From assembly GCA_037127315.1 (NCBI GenBank), contig JBBBDQ010001156.1, forward strand, positions 873,501 to 937,500: DNA of 64,000 nt. Reading direction: 5' to 3'. Each line of letters begins with the position of its first letter. The stretch's first letter is position 1. A program made the translations under genes and the position numbers. Source of the stretch: Ascarosepion bandense (lineage: Eukaryota > Mollusca > Cephalopoda > Sepiida > Sepiidae). The notes beneath the pieces were generated by a model, which was not told where the DNA came from, did not search any database, and worked only from the letters and a program-made list of their open reading frames with translations. Shown here one piece after another: positions 10,382-21,016 of the stretch.

Positions 10382-10660
10382 TAACAAAATAGCAAGATCG
10401 CCAAGACCTACCGCGGTTTCGCACAACGGCTCGTCAGCACTTTTCTTTTCTGGTTGTTTGTTCCGTTAGAGGGTTTTTTTTCTTTTTTACTGGGAGGAAC
10501 CGTATGTATTGTCGGTCCCACGCAGTTTTCTTTTTTCCCCCTCTTTGCCCAAAGCTTTATAGCCGAGGACAATAACGGATTTAGATTCTGCTGGTCATTC
10601 ATGGTCTTAAAAAGTCCCTTCTATAAAATTTTGAGATTAGAATACACGCAGAGTCGGTTT
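10382..10660 (+). repeat. Interspersed repeat family R, copy 1
   Basis: It shares caagatcgccaagacctacc, gcggtttcgcacaacg and the downstream pyrimidine-rich text (ctttttactgggaggaacc) with the reverse-strand copy at 14625-15006. It is flanked by TA runs on both sides. I cannot assign it to a class; the frames over it are not convincing. Confidence 0.65.
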
Positions 10661-10664
10661 AATA

Positions 10665-10731
<67 letters not shown>
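10661..10731. repeat. Microsatellite (ATT)n(TA)n
   Basis: Trinucleotide then dinucleotide run. Confidence 0.95.
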
Positions 10732-10735
<4 letters not shown>

Positions 10736-10951
10736 AGAACGAGAGACAGGGTGTTTGGGTGATTGTATCTGGTATGGTGTACAAGGGCACTTAGGCAATT
10801 CCTGTTGAAGATGCCTAAACAGACACATTTTTATTCAGTACCCACAGAATCTACCTGTGACTTAAACGAAAGGTATGTTCAGTTTACATTACAGTTTCTG
10901 GAAGAATGTGCGCTGTCTACAGTATAAGCATCGCCAATATAATATATAAAA
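10732..10951. other. Short unannotated stretch
   Basis: No recognised content. Confidence 0.35.
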
Positions 10952-11673
10952 CTAGCAGTATAGCCCGGCATTGCTCGGGTGTAATGAAAGCTTTACAACT
11001 AATCCATAGTTCTGGAGCTCAGACTCTTTGGTCGTTAGCACGAAACACTAAAAAGCAATATTTTTTTCCAGTTAAAGCGAAACCGTAGACTGAAAGAAAA
11101 ATGAATGGATGTAAGTCAAATTTTGATTTCCTGGTATCGATATTAAATAAGTTTTTTCGTCGTAAACTGAATTTTGAAGGCTGAATAAGTCCTCTGAGTA
11201 AATGGTATCATGGCTGAGACTAAGAACTACAATTATACCTACTTAGAGCCAAACCCGAAGCAAACACTAAAATAAAAGGGCTGAAAAAATACAGACATAC
11301 AGGCAAATAAACAGATACACACACAAACATATTGCCTTTTATATATATATATATATATATATATTATCTATTTTCTGCAATATTGTAAGAACTGCAACCT
11401 TGAAACTTTTGAATATCGTTTCTTATGTTTTTGTCTATGAGTGTATCAAATTTGATTAAAATCGGACCACTCCTTCTATAACCCGGTTTTTTCGATTATC
11501 AATTTTCGATATTTATCGGGGGTACCTCGACACAAACCCTAACTAAGAACACTCGCAGACGCTTATTGTACAACTGTGTAAATTTTCAAGAAAATCGGTT
11601 CAGCCATTTCGGAATAAATAGGTAACGGATAAACACACACAAAGACAAAGTTCCATTTATAAATAAGTTTAGA
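10952..11673 (-). mobile_element. Non-autonomous Helitron-like element, copy 2
   Basis: Read on the minus strand it starts TCTAAACTTATTTATAAATG after an A and ends CTAG (10952-10955) followed by T. The subterminal hairpin CCCGagcaatgCCGGG is at about 10965-10980. The interior matches copy 1 and copy 3. A TA run of about 24 bases lies inside at 11340-11364, at a junction between two halves that each carry gtgtgtctgt-type text. No Rep/helicase coding. Confidence 0.75.
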
Positions 11674-11779
11674 TTGAGATAACGTTATATATTTTATATA
11701 TCAAAATATTATTGAGTAATTGTAAGGAACTTTTTACATTTATCTTATATGTATATATGTGTGTATATATGTGTGTATA

Positions 11780-11788
<9 letters not shown>

Positions 11789-11853
<65 letters not shown>
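11789..11853. repeat. Microsatellite (TA)n(TG)n
   Basis: TA then TG runs. Confidence 0.95.
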
Positions 11854-11897
11854 AAAGATTTAAGATGGAGTATATCTGTAAAAAGACAATATGAAGA

Positions 11898-11962
11898 AAT
11901 ACAAAAGGGGAAGGCGTCTTAGCTGACGCGTTTCGCCCTCTGAGGAACTTTATCATGGCAAT
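11898..11962 (-). ncRNA. Degenerate hammerhead-ribozyme-like motif
   Basis: The minus strand reads catgataaagttcctcaga then gggcGAAAcGCGTC, with agctaa as a loop and GACGC closing a 5-bp stem. The order core - stem II - GAAA - stem III is that of a hammerhead ribozyme, but the first core box is CATGATA instead of CTGATGA and stem II is imperfect. It is probably the remnant of an element-borne ribozyme and is unlikely to cleave. It lies just beside the Penelope fragment at 12.1 kb. Confidence 0.4.
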
Positions 11963-12094
11963 AAGCGTCAGAGGTTGAAACATTCCGGCTAAGATCTGTA
12001 TTCCTTTCAACTTTTTTCATATACATATATATATATATAAATTAAGGCAGACACGTTATTTTATAGTAAATCGTAAATCGGAAGCTGATGATGG

Positions 12095-12335
12095 TTCACC
12101 TATCGAAATATCACTGGTATCTAAAGAAACAAATTAAACACCCACATTAAAGTGGAAAATTTTAAAAGAAGCTAGAACATGTAAGTCTTTAAACGGCCAA
12201 TGCCCGTTTTGTCTATAAGAAAAATTATATATTATAAAATTACTGAAGAATAAAAATTTATTAAATAAACGTAATGAAATAAATGTCATATGTAGACAAA
12301 ATATTCACCTTAGAATATGGATAAAAAATGCATAT
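12095..12335 (+). pseudogene. Penelope-like element, GIY-YIG endonuclease C-terminal fragment
   Basis: In broken frames the plus strand reads SKYHWYLKK, then LKWKILKEARTC, CPFCL and EKLYIIKLLKNKNLLNKRNE. This is the C-terminal half of the GIY-YIG endonuclease of Penelope-like elements, which also ends with a Cys-x2-Cys and a LLNKRNE signature. The same text, decayed in other places, is found on the minus strand at 43.44-43.64 kb, so both belong to one family. Only the last 80 residues or so are present; the reverse transcriptase is missing. Confidence 0.75.
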
Positions 12336-12888
12336 ACCCAATACTTCACTTAAGGAAAATAATAATTGACGAGATATTAAAATAAGTAAATTGCTATATA
12401 AAATTTTTCATAATAAATAAATAGATATTAGAAAGATGGGATAATGTTAATAAGCAGTAAATTAGAATAAAAAATAAAAATTTTATTTATAAATTAAAGG
12501 TTTTGACAAAATTAGAATTCAATACGTACTGATAATAAGAGTAAATTTATTCAAAAGACCCTTTAATAAAAGTTTTATTTCTTTCTTCATTTCCTTCCTG
12601 TTTTCTATAAGAAGTGGTTAATATTTGGAGAAAGCTAAAAGGGATAATTCTTGCACAAGAATGGATACATCAAAAGATGTATTAAAAAGTAAGAAAAAAG
12701 AAAATTAGGTTTAAAGTAGGTTGACACTTTGACTGTTAGGGAGTAAAGAAAAAAGAAAAAAGAAAAAAGAAAAAAGTCAATATGTTTTTCATAAAAACAG
12801 AAACTTCTGGCCAAATTTCAAAGCGAATTGAATTCTGATTAATTAAAAGCATCATACACATACATTTTATACATAACTACATATATAA
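12336..12888. other. AT-rich stretch downstream of the Penelope fragment
   Basis: Probably the 3' untranslated part of the Penelope fragment. It contains an imperfect (GAAAAAA)n run at 12747-12776. No frames of interest. Confidence 0.4.
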
Positions 12889-13076
12889 ATAATGGTTCAC
12901 CTGAAATAGGCCCATTCTTCCGATTTACCATGAAATAACGTGTCTGCCTAATTGTTTTCTTATATTTGCTCGATATGTATTTATATACATATATAATTAG
13001 AGCTCTCTTAGAGAGTTATCCTATCACTGTATGTACAGGATACATATTTTGGATTCTTCTATATCTACACCGCATA

Positions 13077-13079
<3 letters not shown>

Positions 13080-13130
<51 letters not shown>
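13080..13130. repeat. Microsatellite (TA)n
   Basis: An unbroken TA run. Confidence 0.95.
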
Positions 13131-13132
<2 letters not shown>

Positions 13133-13242
13133 TTTTCTGTTTATATGTGTTCTCATCACGTCTTTTATTAAATGTCCCACGTCACACATTGAAAAAAACT
13201 GTGAAACTTTGGAAGATTATCAATGAAATTGGCTAGGTGATA

Positions 13243-14384
13243 TTAGGTTGTTACAAAAATAATGGTCAATTCCGGAAACAAAATTTTATTCTTGAAACAT
13301 TAACTGTAGAAATGTTGAAATTAGTCAAAACACGAGCTTTGAGCATTTATGCCGTTCCTCGTTGATAAAAAGTTATTGGCTGTGATAAAACGAAATCTTT
13401 AAAAGTTGATTTTTACCTCTGGTTTGAACCTAAAAGTTTTACCATTTAAAAATATGCTTAACTACTTCAAAAATGATAACCAGTGATTGAACGAGCAGGG
13501 GAATATGAAGGATGTGGTCAAAGATTGTATTCCAAGGATGTGAGTTTACGCAACGTCATTCTTGCAACAAATTGCCGCGCGTTATCCTGGAGGAGAATTA
13601 GACCACGGCGATTGACTAATGTCTTTTTTTTTTTTTGCAGTCGTGCATGCATCTCAGCAGGATGATTGCAGTAAAGCTCAACATTAATGCTCTGATTGGA
13701 TTCCAGAAATCTGTAATGGATAACATCGGTTTTAGACCACCAAACAATTATCATAAACCTTTGCTGATGCAACTTCGGCTTTGTAAAATGTCCGGGGAAC
13801 TCATCCCAATTAAGCTATTATCGTTTAAGGTTATCATAAACTATCCACTTTTCATCACAGTTGACGCCTAACATTATGATTCACATTGAGATCGAGAGGA
13901 ATCTATTCATTGTGCTTTTTCTCCTTGTCAGTACTCTGCAAATTGCATGGCACGGTTGCGGTCCTGACAAGAAGCGTCAAAGACATTTCTGTGAATCTTT
14001 GACGTGGTTTTGCTCAACAGCACATGACCATCCTCTACATTCTTCAGCTTCAAGGCACTCATCACCAGTACGGAATTTCTAGAACCATTTTCGTACTGCC
14101 AAATCATTTTTGGCCCATCTTTCTATTCTCTGTTGATATTGGCAGAATTTTGGGAGGCAGGATGCCCAAGTTCTCACGCAAGAAATTAAACGAAGAACTT
14201 TTTTTGGCTTGTTCATAATTAAGGATTTCTATTCTTCATGTCTGCTTTTGTCTGAAAATAAGTTAAACATTATTAAAGAGCACATATTAATTATTATGTA
14301 TATCAAAATCCACCTGACATATACCGTAAATCCTATGTAAAAATTGCTTTTTAAATACAACATTTCGACTGGTCAACAACCTAA
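13243..14384 (-). mobile_element. Mariner transposon with terminal repeats and TA target duplication
   Basis: Both ends read TTAGGTTGTT inwards (13243 and, reversed, 14384), and each is flanked by TA (13241-13242 and 14385-14386). These are the mariner hallmarks. The length of 1142 bp is close to typical for the family. The interior encodes a decayed transposase on the minus strand. Terminal repeats beyond the first 10 bases have diverged. Confidence 0.85.
13500..14215 (-). pseudogene. Mariner transposase pseudogene
   Basis: Recognisable segments follow in order from about 14215 down: KFRTGDECLEAEE in the DNA-binding half, CDEKWIVYDN with the first catalytic Asp, and IVWWSKTDVIHYRFLESNQS. 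After LVNRRGLILLQDNARQFVA with the second Asp, a Pro-His-Pro-Ser-Tyr-Ser-Pro stretch occupies the third catalytic site. These are the conserved blocks of a D,D34D mariner enzyme. The longest open piece is 84 residues (13518-13772). A run of A residues (T on the plus strand at 13623-13636) sits where the frame slips. Stops and frameshifts rule out function. Confidence 0.85.
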
Positions 14385-14558
14385 TATACAGAGAATACAT
14401 ATTTAAAAAAGTCATTTTAAATTTTATATTTACAGGCTTGCACGTTCGTGCGCATGTGCAGTAGAAGCAACTTGAACATAAACTTAGTCCGATTAAATCC
14501 CATAGACAAAACGTGCCACAAGAGAATTTTATTTAAACAGTCTTTATTATGATAGGAA

Positions 14559-14560
<2 letters not shown>

Positions 14561-14616
<56 letters not shown>
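14561..14616. repeat. Microsatellite (TA)n
   Basis: An unbroken TA run directly beside repeat family R copy 2. Confidence 0.95.
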
Positions 14617-14622
<6 letters not shown>

Positions 14623-14624
14623 CA

Positions 14625-15006
14625 AGACCGACTCTGTAAGTATCTAAATCCTAAAATTATACGAAAATAAACTTTGAGGACAACAAATAACAGACAGAAT
14701 CTAACTCCGTTATTGTCCCTCGCTATAAGGCGTTGGACAAGAGGGGGAAAAAAAGAAAACTGCGGAATACAGACAATACATACACTACCCCGTAGTAAAG
14801 AAAAAAAAAACCCAAACGGAACCAACCACAAAGAAAGAAAAAGTGCTCGATACAGAACTAACCAAAGCGGAATAACAAAGAGGAAGCAATGTAGAGCAAA
14901 AACACGTAAAAAAATCACAAGATCGCCAAAACCTACCGCGGTTTCACACAACGAGCCGTTGTGTGAAACCGCGGTAGGTTTTGGCGATCTTGTGATTTTT
15001 TTACGT
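14625..15006 (-). repeat. Interspersed repeat family R, copy 2, with terminal palindrome
   Basis: It matches copy 1 at 10.38-10.66 kb in reverse orientation. Its distal end is not simple: the terminal segment is present twice in opposite orientation, creating the palindrome listed separately. Confidence 0.65.
14904..15006. repeat. Perfect inverted repeat, 50-bp arms, 3-bp spacer
   Basis: The left arm is 14904-14953 (starts acgtaaaaaaatcacaagat) and the right arm is 14957-15006. The arms are exact reverse complements and the spacer is AGC. The arm carries the family R terminal text caagatcgccaaaacctacc. Confidence 0.97.
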
Positions 15007-15051
15007 ATATATATATATATATGTGTGTGTGTGTATGTGTGTGTATGTGTG
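15007..15051. repeat. Microsatellite (TA)n(TG)n
   Basis: TA then TG-rich run. Confidence 0.9.
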
Positions 15052-15365
15052 GATGATTAATATATTTTGCTTTCATTATGATTGAGGTCTCTAAAGAGGA
15101 AATGTTTTAACAAAGTTACCACTTCTACGGTTTACGCGATACTCTTAAGTAATGAATTTAGTTCTCTCGGTGAATGGCGTGTGTATACACCACACATATA
15201 TAATACGCTAAAATATCCCACCTCTCATTCCATGCACTTATGGCTTAGGGAGTAGGGACACCAAATTGATCGAGTTTCAAGCCCGGCTGGAAGCAAGTGG
15301 AAGTCTTGCCACACTGATGAACTGTGATACAGCGAAATAGGCTTGTATGTTGATGAATAATATAC
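15052..15365 (+). mobile_element. tRNA-derived SINE, family B
   Basis: Same order as the copy at 6.0-6.4 kb: a gatgattaatatattttgct tail, body, atggcttagggagtaggg (A-box-like), atcgagtttcaagcccggct (B-box-like), then gtgatacagcgaaataggct and the tail again. Confidence 0.75.
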
Positions 15366-15444
15366 ATGATTTTTTATGAACTTTTTATGACTACACCATT
15401 TATTAATCCACACTTTTTGTTACCCTATAATTAATTTCACGACT

Positions 15445-16700
15445 GTAGCATTTTTTCTTCCATGTGCCCTGTCCTTTCAGGACGTTGGCGATCATGGTTT
15501 TCCACGTTTCCCTATACCTGGTGGCTCTGAGCACGCCTTCTTTTACACCGAGCAATCCTCGTTCTGTCATCTACCTGATTAGGTCCTTCAAATATGTTAT
15601 CCGTTGCTTTCCCCTGTCTCTTTTTCCCTCTATCTGGGCTGTTAATATCAGGTTCTCCAGGGCCTACTTCCTCATTGCCTGTCCCAGGAAATTTAGCTGT
15701 CTCTTCCTGATGCTCAGTATTAATTTCCTTTTTGTTTCCATCATTTCCAAAACCTCATCATTGCTCGATCCATGATATCCGCAGCATCCTTCTGCAGAAC
15801 CACATTTCATTTGCTTCAAGTTTTTCCTTCATCTTTGATGGTATTGTCTAGCATTCACTGCCATATTGAAGGACAGACATCACGTAGCAATCCAGTACAC
15901 TCTTCCTTGTTTTTAGCGAAATTGTCCTGTTTCTTAATACTTTACTCAACTTCTGGAATGCTTCCTTCGCCATGCCAATTCGCCTTCGGATCTCTGTGTC
16001 GCACTTTCCGTCTTCTGTTATAACACTTCCCAGTTATTTAAATTTTTGTACCTGCTTGATTCTGGTATTCCCGACCTGTATTTGGCATTTTGGGTTGCCC
16101 TTTTTACTGATGACCATGCATTCAGTTTATTTCTAGTCCTTTCTTGTTACTCTCTTCTGCTACCTTCTGTAAGAGGTCTTGTAGTTTCCTTTCTGTGTCT
16201 GCTATCAGCACTGTATCATCTGTGTATCTTAGGTTGTTTAAATTGTGGCCTCCAATTACGAATCCAGGAATAACTTCTAGGCTCCTCAAAATATTCTCGC
16301 TGTACAAGTTGAACAGATCCGGTGAAAAGACACATCCTTGTCTTACGCCGCTTTCTATCTTTGTATATCTACTCAATTCATTACCTGCCCGTATGCAAGC
16401 GGTTTGCTGCCAGTAAAGATTCTTTATTACTCTCAAGTCTTTTCCATATATGTCCAGGCTGCCGAGCATCTCCATCAGTTCTTTGTGGCGTATTTTGTTA
16501 AACGCCTTCGCATAATCAATAAAGCACAGGTCCTTTTTCATTTGTATTGCCTATTCGTAAAGCATCCTAATCATAAATATGGCATTCCTTGTTCCTGTGT
16601 CTTTAACGAAACCACACTGTTCTTGTCCTATCTCTGGCCTGATTCTGCTTCTCGCTCTATTCATCAGGATTTGGATGATCAGTTTTACTGACCATAAAAT
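15445..16700 (-). mobile_element. RTE-like LINE, reverse transcriptase and 3' part
   Basis: The minus strand encodes consecutive reverse-transcriptase motifs and the C-terminal domain, down to the 3' terminus near 15445 (reverse of catgtgccctgtcctttcag). The 5' part (endonuclease) is missing, as is usual after incomplete reverse transcription. At least five further 3' fragments of the same family occur at 21.8-22.5, 27.4-28.2, 32.2-33.0, 34.6-35.4 and 52.8-53.2 kb. The clade name is my inference from the protein text. Confidence 0.8.
16122..16690 (-). pseudogene. LINE reverse transcriptase domain
   Basis: The open piece of 139 residues reads LCFIDYAKAFNKIRHKELME (motif A, catalytic Asp), GVRQGCVFSPDLFN (motif B) and LRYTDDTVLIADTE (motif C, YTDD where YADD or FADD is usual). 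It ends with LLQKVAEESNKKGLEIN. Upstream of the start the homology continues in the same frame past a stop (PEIGQEQCGFVKDTGTRNAI), so the true domain is longer. The catalytic aspartates are kept, but the gene is truncated at the 5' side and contains frameshifts downstream. Confidence 0.85.
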
Positions 16701-16879
16701 GAAGAAACATCAGTCGATAATCCAGTAGTAACAAAGCTTGACACTGCTTATTCTGCTTCTTCAATATACCGTGATCATTTAAAATTTGATATTGTAGATC
16801 TCCACAACCTCCAATTTCTTATAGGACTTACAAAAGTTTGTTCCTTTTCCCCATTTCCAGTTCCAGTTGCATCATAAAT

Positions 16880-17150
16880 TCACACAACTTCGTCAAGTAA
16901 GATGCCCGCTTCTTTCCCAATCCTATTTTCATCAATATGTCTCCTGAGCTTCCAGTTCCCAAAAACTCCTTTCCACTTCATGTATTCAAGAATCTTTTGC
17001 GGTCTATTTTCTGACTTTTTGTATAATTGTCCTTTTTTTTTTACATTTTCTTGAACATTTTTCCGTTTTCTATGCGTCTTTTGTATTCTCAGCATCCTTC
17101 TGTAGAGTCACATTTTTGTAGCCTCCAGTTTTCTCATCTCTATGGAGAAT
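16880..17150 (-). pseudogene. Degenerate RTE-like LINE C-terminal fragment
   Basis: The minus strand at about 17085-17150 gives KLEATKM, a stop, then LYRRMLRI. This corresponds to the conserved KLEAAEMWFYRRMLRI of the other copies. The following 60 residues no longer match well. It is probably a separate, older insertion abutting the previous one. Confidence 0.5.
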
Positions 17151-17734
17151 GTCCCGGAAATGGATATATATATATATAGCGGTAAATCTCTAGCGGAAGA
17201 CAAATAAATCTCTAGTGGTAGTTTTCTAGTGGAAGACCAATAGACTTCTGGTGGAAGATCTCTGGATGTCCTCGCCTTAGTCTATATTTATGGCTGAAAC
17301 CAGCCAATCACTTTCCAGTGAGGGGTAACCAAGGTGTATACATATTCATTACGTATTCATTATATCAGTAGTATTAATCTTTTCCTATTTCCCATGGCTA
17401 CTAAAAGCAGAATGAATCCAAATCCACTTGCCATGCTTTCAAGGGTATAACAGTACTCACAACGCTTAGTCTTTGCAGTTTGATGAGGCTAAATTGCACT
17501 AACCCAGTCGTGGTTCCGCCGAAGGGTAGAATCACGACTTGGAAATAATAGACAGATTTTTCGGCCTGTTTATATGGCCGGGAAGACCCACATTAAAAAG
17601 ACCTTGAGTCACATCTCGCCTTACGTGGGAAGGTGGGTAAATACCGTCGCAGCCGGCGTTTGCCTCTGCTACTATGACACTTTTCTAGCTTCAAATAAAA
17701 TGCAAAGGGATGATTAGCTGTAGAAAACAGGTTA
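17151..17734. other. Unannotated stretch
   Basis: It includes a short TA run (17165-17180) followed by repeated ctctagyggaaga words at 17190-17260. A GC-richer piece at 17480-17680 contains gtcgtggttccgccgaaggg with a nearby inverted match (aatcacgac). I cannot classify it. Confidence 0.4.
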
Positions 17735-18325
17735 ATGTACAAATCAATTGACAGGATAACTTAATGTTTGTATGATTGACATTGTTCGGACAGTTGGCCT
17801 CATCTTTACTGTCACATTAACAATGTTTTGGTCGTTGTACGCTCCGGCCTTCTTCAGGTGATATTCGTACAAAGTTCGAGCCAAAACCTTTATTTAGTCC
17901 CGTGAGAATAGATTTTCCTAATTCACTGTAGAAAAAGTGTTGTGATTTCAATATCAGCGGTGTTGTAGAGTGTCTGACACCCCTGCAGAACTCTCTATGA
18001 TGAAGTAGGCCATATCCTGATGTGATCTATTTAAGTAAAGAATAATAGCATTCGAGTGTCATTCGAGTAATATTCGGACCGATTACTTTGGCGACTATTG
18101 CGATCTAAACCATTAAATAAAAATAAAGTACTGTATTAATCAATCGACAGGATAACTTAATGTTTACATGATTGGCATTGTTTGGATTATTGGTCTCATT
18201 TTTACTGTCACGTGAACCACGTTTTGGCAGTTATACGCTCCGGCTTTCTTCATGTGATATTCGTACAAATTTCAAGCCGAAACTTTTATTTAGTTCAGTG
18301 AAGATAGATTTTTCTAATTCACCGT
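17735..18325. repeat. Two direct copies of a foldback-related repeat
   Basis: 17735-17935 and 18138-18325 share gacaggataacttaatgttt, cgttgtacgctccggccttc (varied in copy 2) and gtgatattcgtacaaa text. The downstream part of copy 1 (17940-18085) is matched at 18682-18845, so a larger unit was duplicated and then interrupted at 18326-18681. The core is also present as an inverted pair at 59.6-59.83 kb. Confidence 0.75.
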
Positions 18326-18681
18326 ACCATGCCGTCAGATATCCAACTTTTAGTTGATTTGCCTTGATAATTCTCGAAGTTTCATTATCTCCGCTGTTGT
18401 CAGTGATTGAACTCATAACACTTTGGGCAAGTCAATTTTTAGATTAACCAATCGCTTTTATACACTAGGCTATATGTCGTTGAGGACGCTGGTGAGTGAA
18501 TATTTTGAGAATTACATATCTAACGTCGCAATTTCGTTTTTTACCAGAGCTCATATTACAATGGCCACAGATACATTAAGTAGATAAGTATAAAATACTC
18601 ACCCACCAGTATTTCCAAGGATACTTACACCCGTGGATGAAAGCGTTGGTCAATTGATGCAATTACTGACTTGACCCAAAT

Positions 18682-18845
18682 TGTTGTGATTTCAATATCA
18701 TCGATGTTGTAGAATTGCTAACACCTCTGCAGCACTCTCTATGATGGAATAGGTCATGACCTGATATAGTCTATTTAAGTAAAGCATAATAGTATTCGAG
18801 TCTCATTCGAGTAATATTCTGACTGATTACTACGGCGTCTATTTG
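18682..18845. repeat. Second half of the duplicated unit
   Basis: It shares tgttgtgatttcaatatcat, cactctctatgatg and tctatttaagtaaag text with 17938-18085. Confidence 0.75.
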
Positions 18846-19001
18846 ATGTAAACCCATCCTCTCTGTGTTGTAACTTGTGTCTTGACTGTAATTGCAACTA
18901 TTGTACTGTTCTATGTATATCCGTTAAGAACCGGATATTGTGCTGAATAATGCCGCAGCACATTTTCTGTGTGTATCTTATCCATCTCAGAGATACAACA
19001 A

Positions 19002-19002
<1 letters not shown>

Positions 19003-19057
<55 letters not shown>
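19003..19057. repeat. Microsatellite (AG)n
   Basis: An unbroken AG run; the frames over it are repeat translations. Confidence 0.95.
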
Positions 19058-19058
<1 letters not shown>

Positions 19059-20116
19059 AAAAACAGAATTGGAGTGTCATCATTAGGGAGTGTTTCTTCC
19101 AATAGGAATGCGAAGAACCTGGATTTGGATTCGGTGTGTTTGGTCGTCGTGGAAAGGAGGAAAAGATTAATTTTACTATTAGCATTACTATTTTAGTATT
19201 AACTTAAGATCTGTCAAGAGATTGTGCGTGGAATTAGAATAATATATCCTCCCTAGAAATTAAAATGTTCGGAATAAATAAATACTATATTTAATCTCAG
19301 TAATATTGAGAGATACTTCGCTTTTTTTATTGTTCTCTAGTGTTGGACAAGTTTAGCGTTATCTTGTTATGTATTGAATTTGTCAAGATTTTTTGAGACT
19401 TCTTAATTGTGTAGTTCGGTTAATTAATGAGAAGAGCATCATAGGCGGATTCAAAGAATTTAGACGAAACAAAAAACAAAAAAAAAACATTTTAATATTT
19501 GTCAGAACTCCTTAGACAATACAAATGTGCATATAATCTCACTGATATTATACAATGTTTTTCTTGGTGGAATAATCATGCATAAAAATTTCAATTTCAT
19601 TTGAGAACATTAGCCTCGTCCTATATAAATATCTTTAGGATAATCGTGAATCTCAATTCTGATGTTTTCCTTCATTTTGTCGATCGCTGGGATGCAGTGT
19701 TATAAAGAAAATCACTATGGAATGAAGTAAACGTTTCATGTGAAGCCACGAAATGTATATGATTTTAAGAAATGATTAGAGATAGCATATATCCCCCAAG
19801 AGTATGAGTTTAGGTGTAAGGGTGCGTAAATAGGGATGGAACTTAAATCATAGAATTGTAATTCAAGTCATATGCAAAAGGAAAATATACAGGAAAAGTG
19901 GAAACATGAAAACTGTTTAGGGAAAAATGAAAAACAAAATTGAAAAAGAAAAGAAGAAAAGTAGAAAATGGGGAAAAAAGCGACTTTTTATGGGAAGAAA
20001 ATAGAAAGAAAGTGATTGGAAAGAAATGAAGATGTATGTCAGATCTGCTTAAAAAAATGAAAATAGTTTGTGTAAACAAAAAAGAAAAAACCAATAGTAA
20101 AAAATATACTTACAGT

Positions 20117-20118
<2 letters not shown>
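19058..20118. other. Unannotated stretch
   Basis: Purine-rich on the plus strand at about 19860-20040. No recognised gene or element. Confidence 0.4.

Positions 20119-20153
<35 letters not shown>
20119..20153. repeat. Microsatellite (AG)n
   Basis: An unbroken AG run. Confidence 0.95.
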
Positions 20154-20157
<4 letters not shown>

Positions 20158-20765
20158 TGAGAAAACTTGAAAGGGTAGCCAACAGTTTCCATGTAAACAT
20201 TATTTACCTCATTTCAATTAGCCATTTTGGCGATCGATATTCCCCGAATGATGTGAAGGAGCAAAATGCTTTGATCATCATCCCTGCACACTTTTTCTGC
20301 ATTACAGCCATTTTTAAAGGTCTCCTTCTATTTCTTTCCACTGTCGTCCCTCCCAACACGACTTTTCCATTTTTCTTTCTGTTTTGACATGTTTATTAGC
20401 GTTGGTCCCCACCATTAGGATACACGTTCATGTATAAACAAACATTATAACTACTCTACCGCCATAGCTTCCACATAGGACACTAAAAACACGTGAACGC
20501 ATTAAATAAAGTGAGAAGCTAGATAAGTGTTTGGACCTCACCAAAGAACTGAAGATTTTGTGGAACATGTACATAACATCAGTGTCAATCATTGTTACTG
20601 GGAAAGATCTAAAAAAAATCTGAATAAAAGTATGCAAGAATTAAAATTCGAATAAGAATCTTGACTATCTACCAATAGTTGAAATAAGTTAGAAAAAGGA
20701 AGTGATGGAGTACGCAAGAAAACTGGCTCTCCACCTTCATCTTAAGCAGTCAGTTAATTCGATAG
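20154..20765. other. Unannotated stretch
   Basis: Two short frames (plus 20157-20387, minus 20428-20637) have no recognisable motifs. Nothing else is seen. Confidence 0.4.
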
Positions 20766-21016
20766 TCAGTTAAGTGTCAAACATGAGACACTCACTTGGA
20801 CGATCATGTCCCTTTCGATTCATGACTGACGTGGCAGAATATTCTCTAGTCATTTATTTCTGCGATAGACTAGTTGCCAACAATAGCCTAGTTCGTCCTG
20901 CTAATTAACTCATTGTTAGGTGAAGGTGGAAATCAGATGGACTCGTACCTTTTCTATGTAAAAAAACTCGGCTTGGATTTGAAAAATTTCACATTCCGAG
21001 CCGATATCCAATATGC
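20766..21016 (-). mobile_element. tRNA-derived SINE, family A, adjoining a tandem array
   Basis: Plus-strand text cagttaagtgtcaaacatga is the SINE 3' end, and acattccgagccgatatcca at about 20990-21010 is its head in reverse. The middle and head portion is then repeated four more times in the array that follows. Confidence 0.8.

Larger units (their letters stand above)
12042..12953. repeat. Inverted flanking repeats (about 60 bp) around a Penelope fragment
   Basis: Left copy at 12042-12104 and right copy at about 12889-12953 share ggcagacacgttatttyatr, gtaaatcgg-type and ggttcacc words in opposite orientation. They enclose the Penelope endonuclease fragment. Confidence 0.65.

Noticed and set aside
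12089..12117. Hammerhead-like ctgatgatggttcacc with cgaaa
   Set aside because: The second half (atcgaaatatc) is explained by Penelope coding text, so the match is probably chance at a junction.
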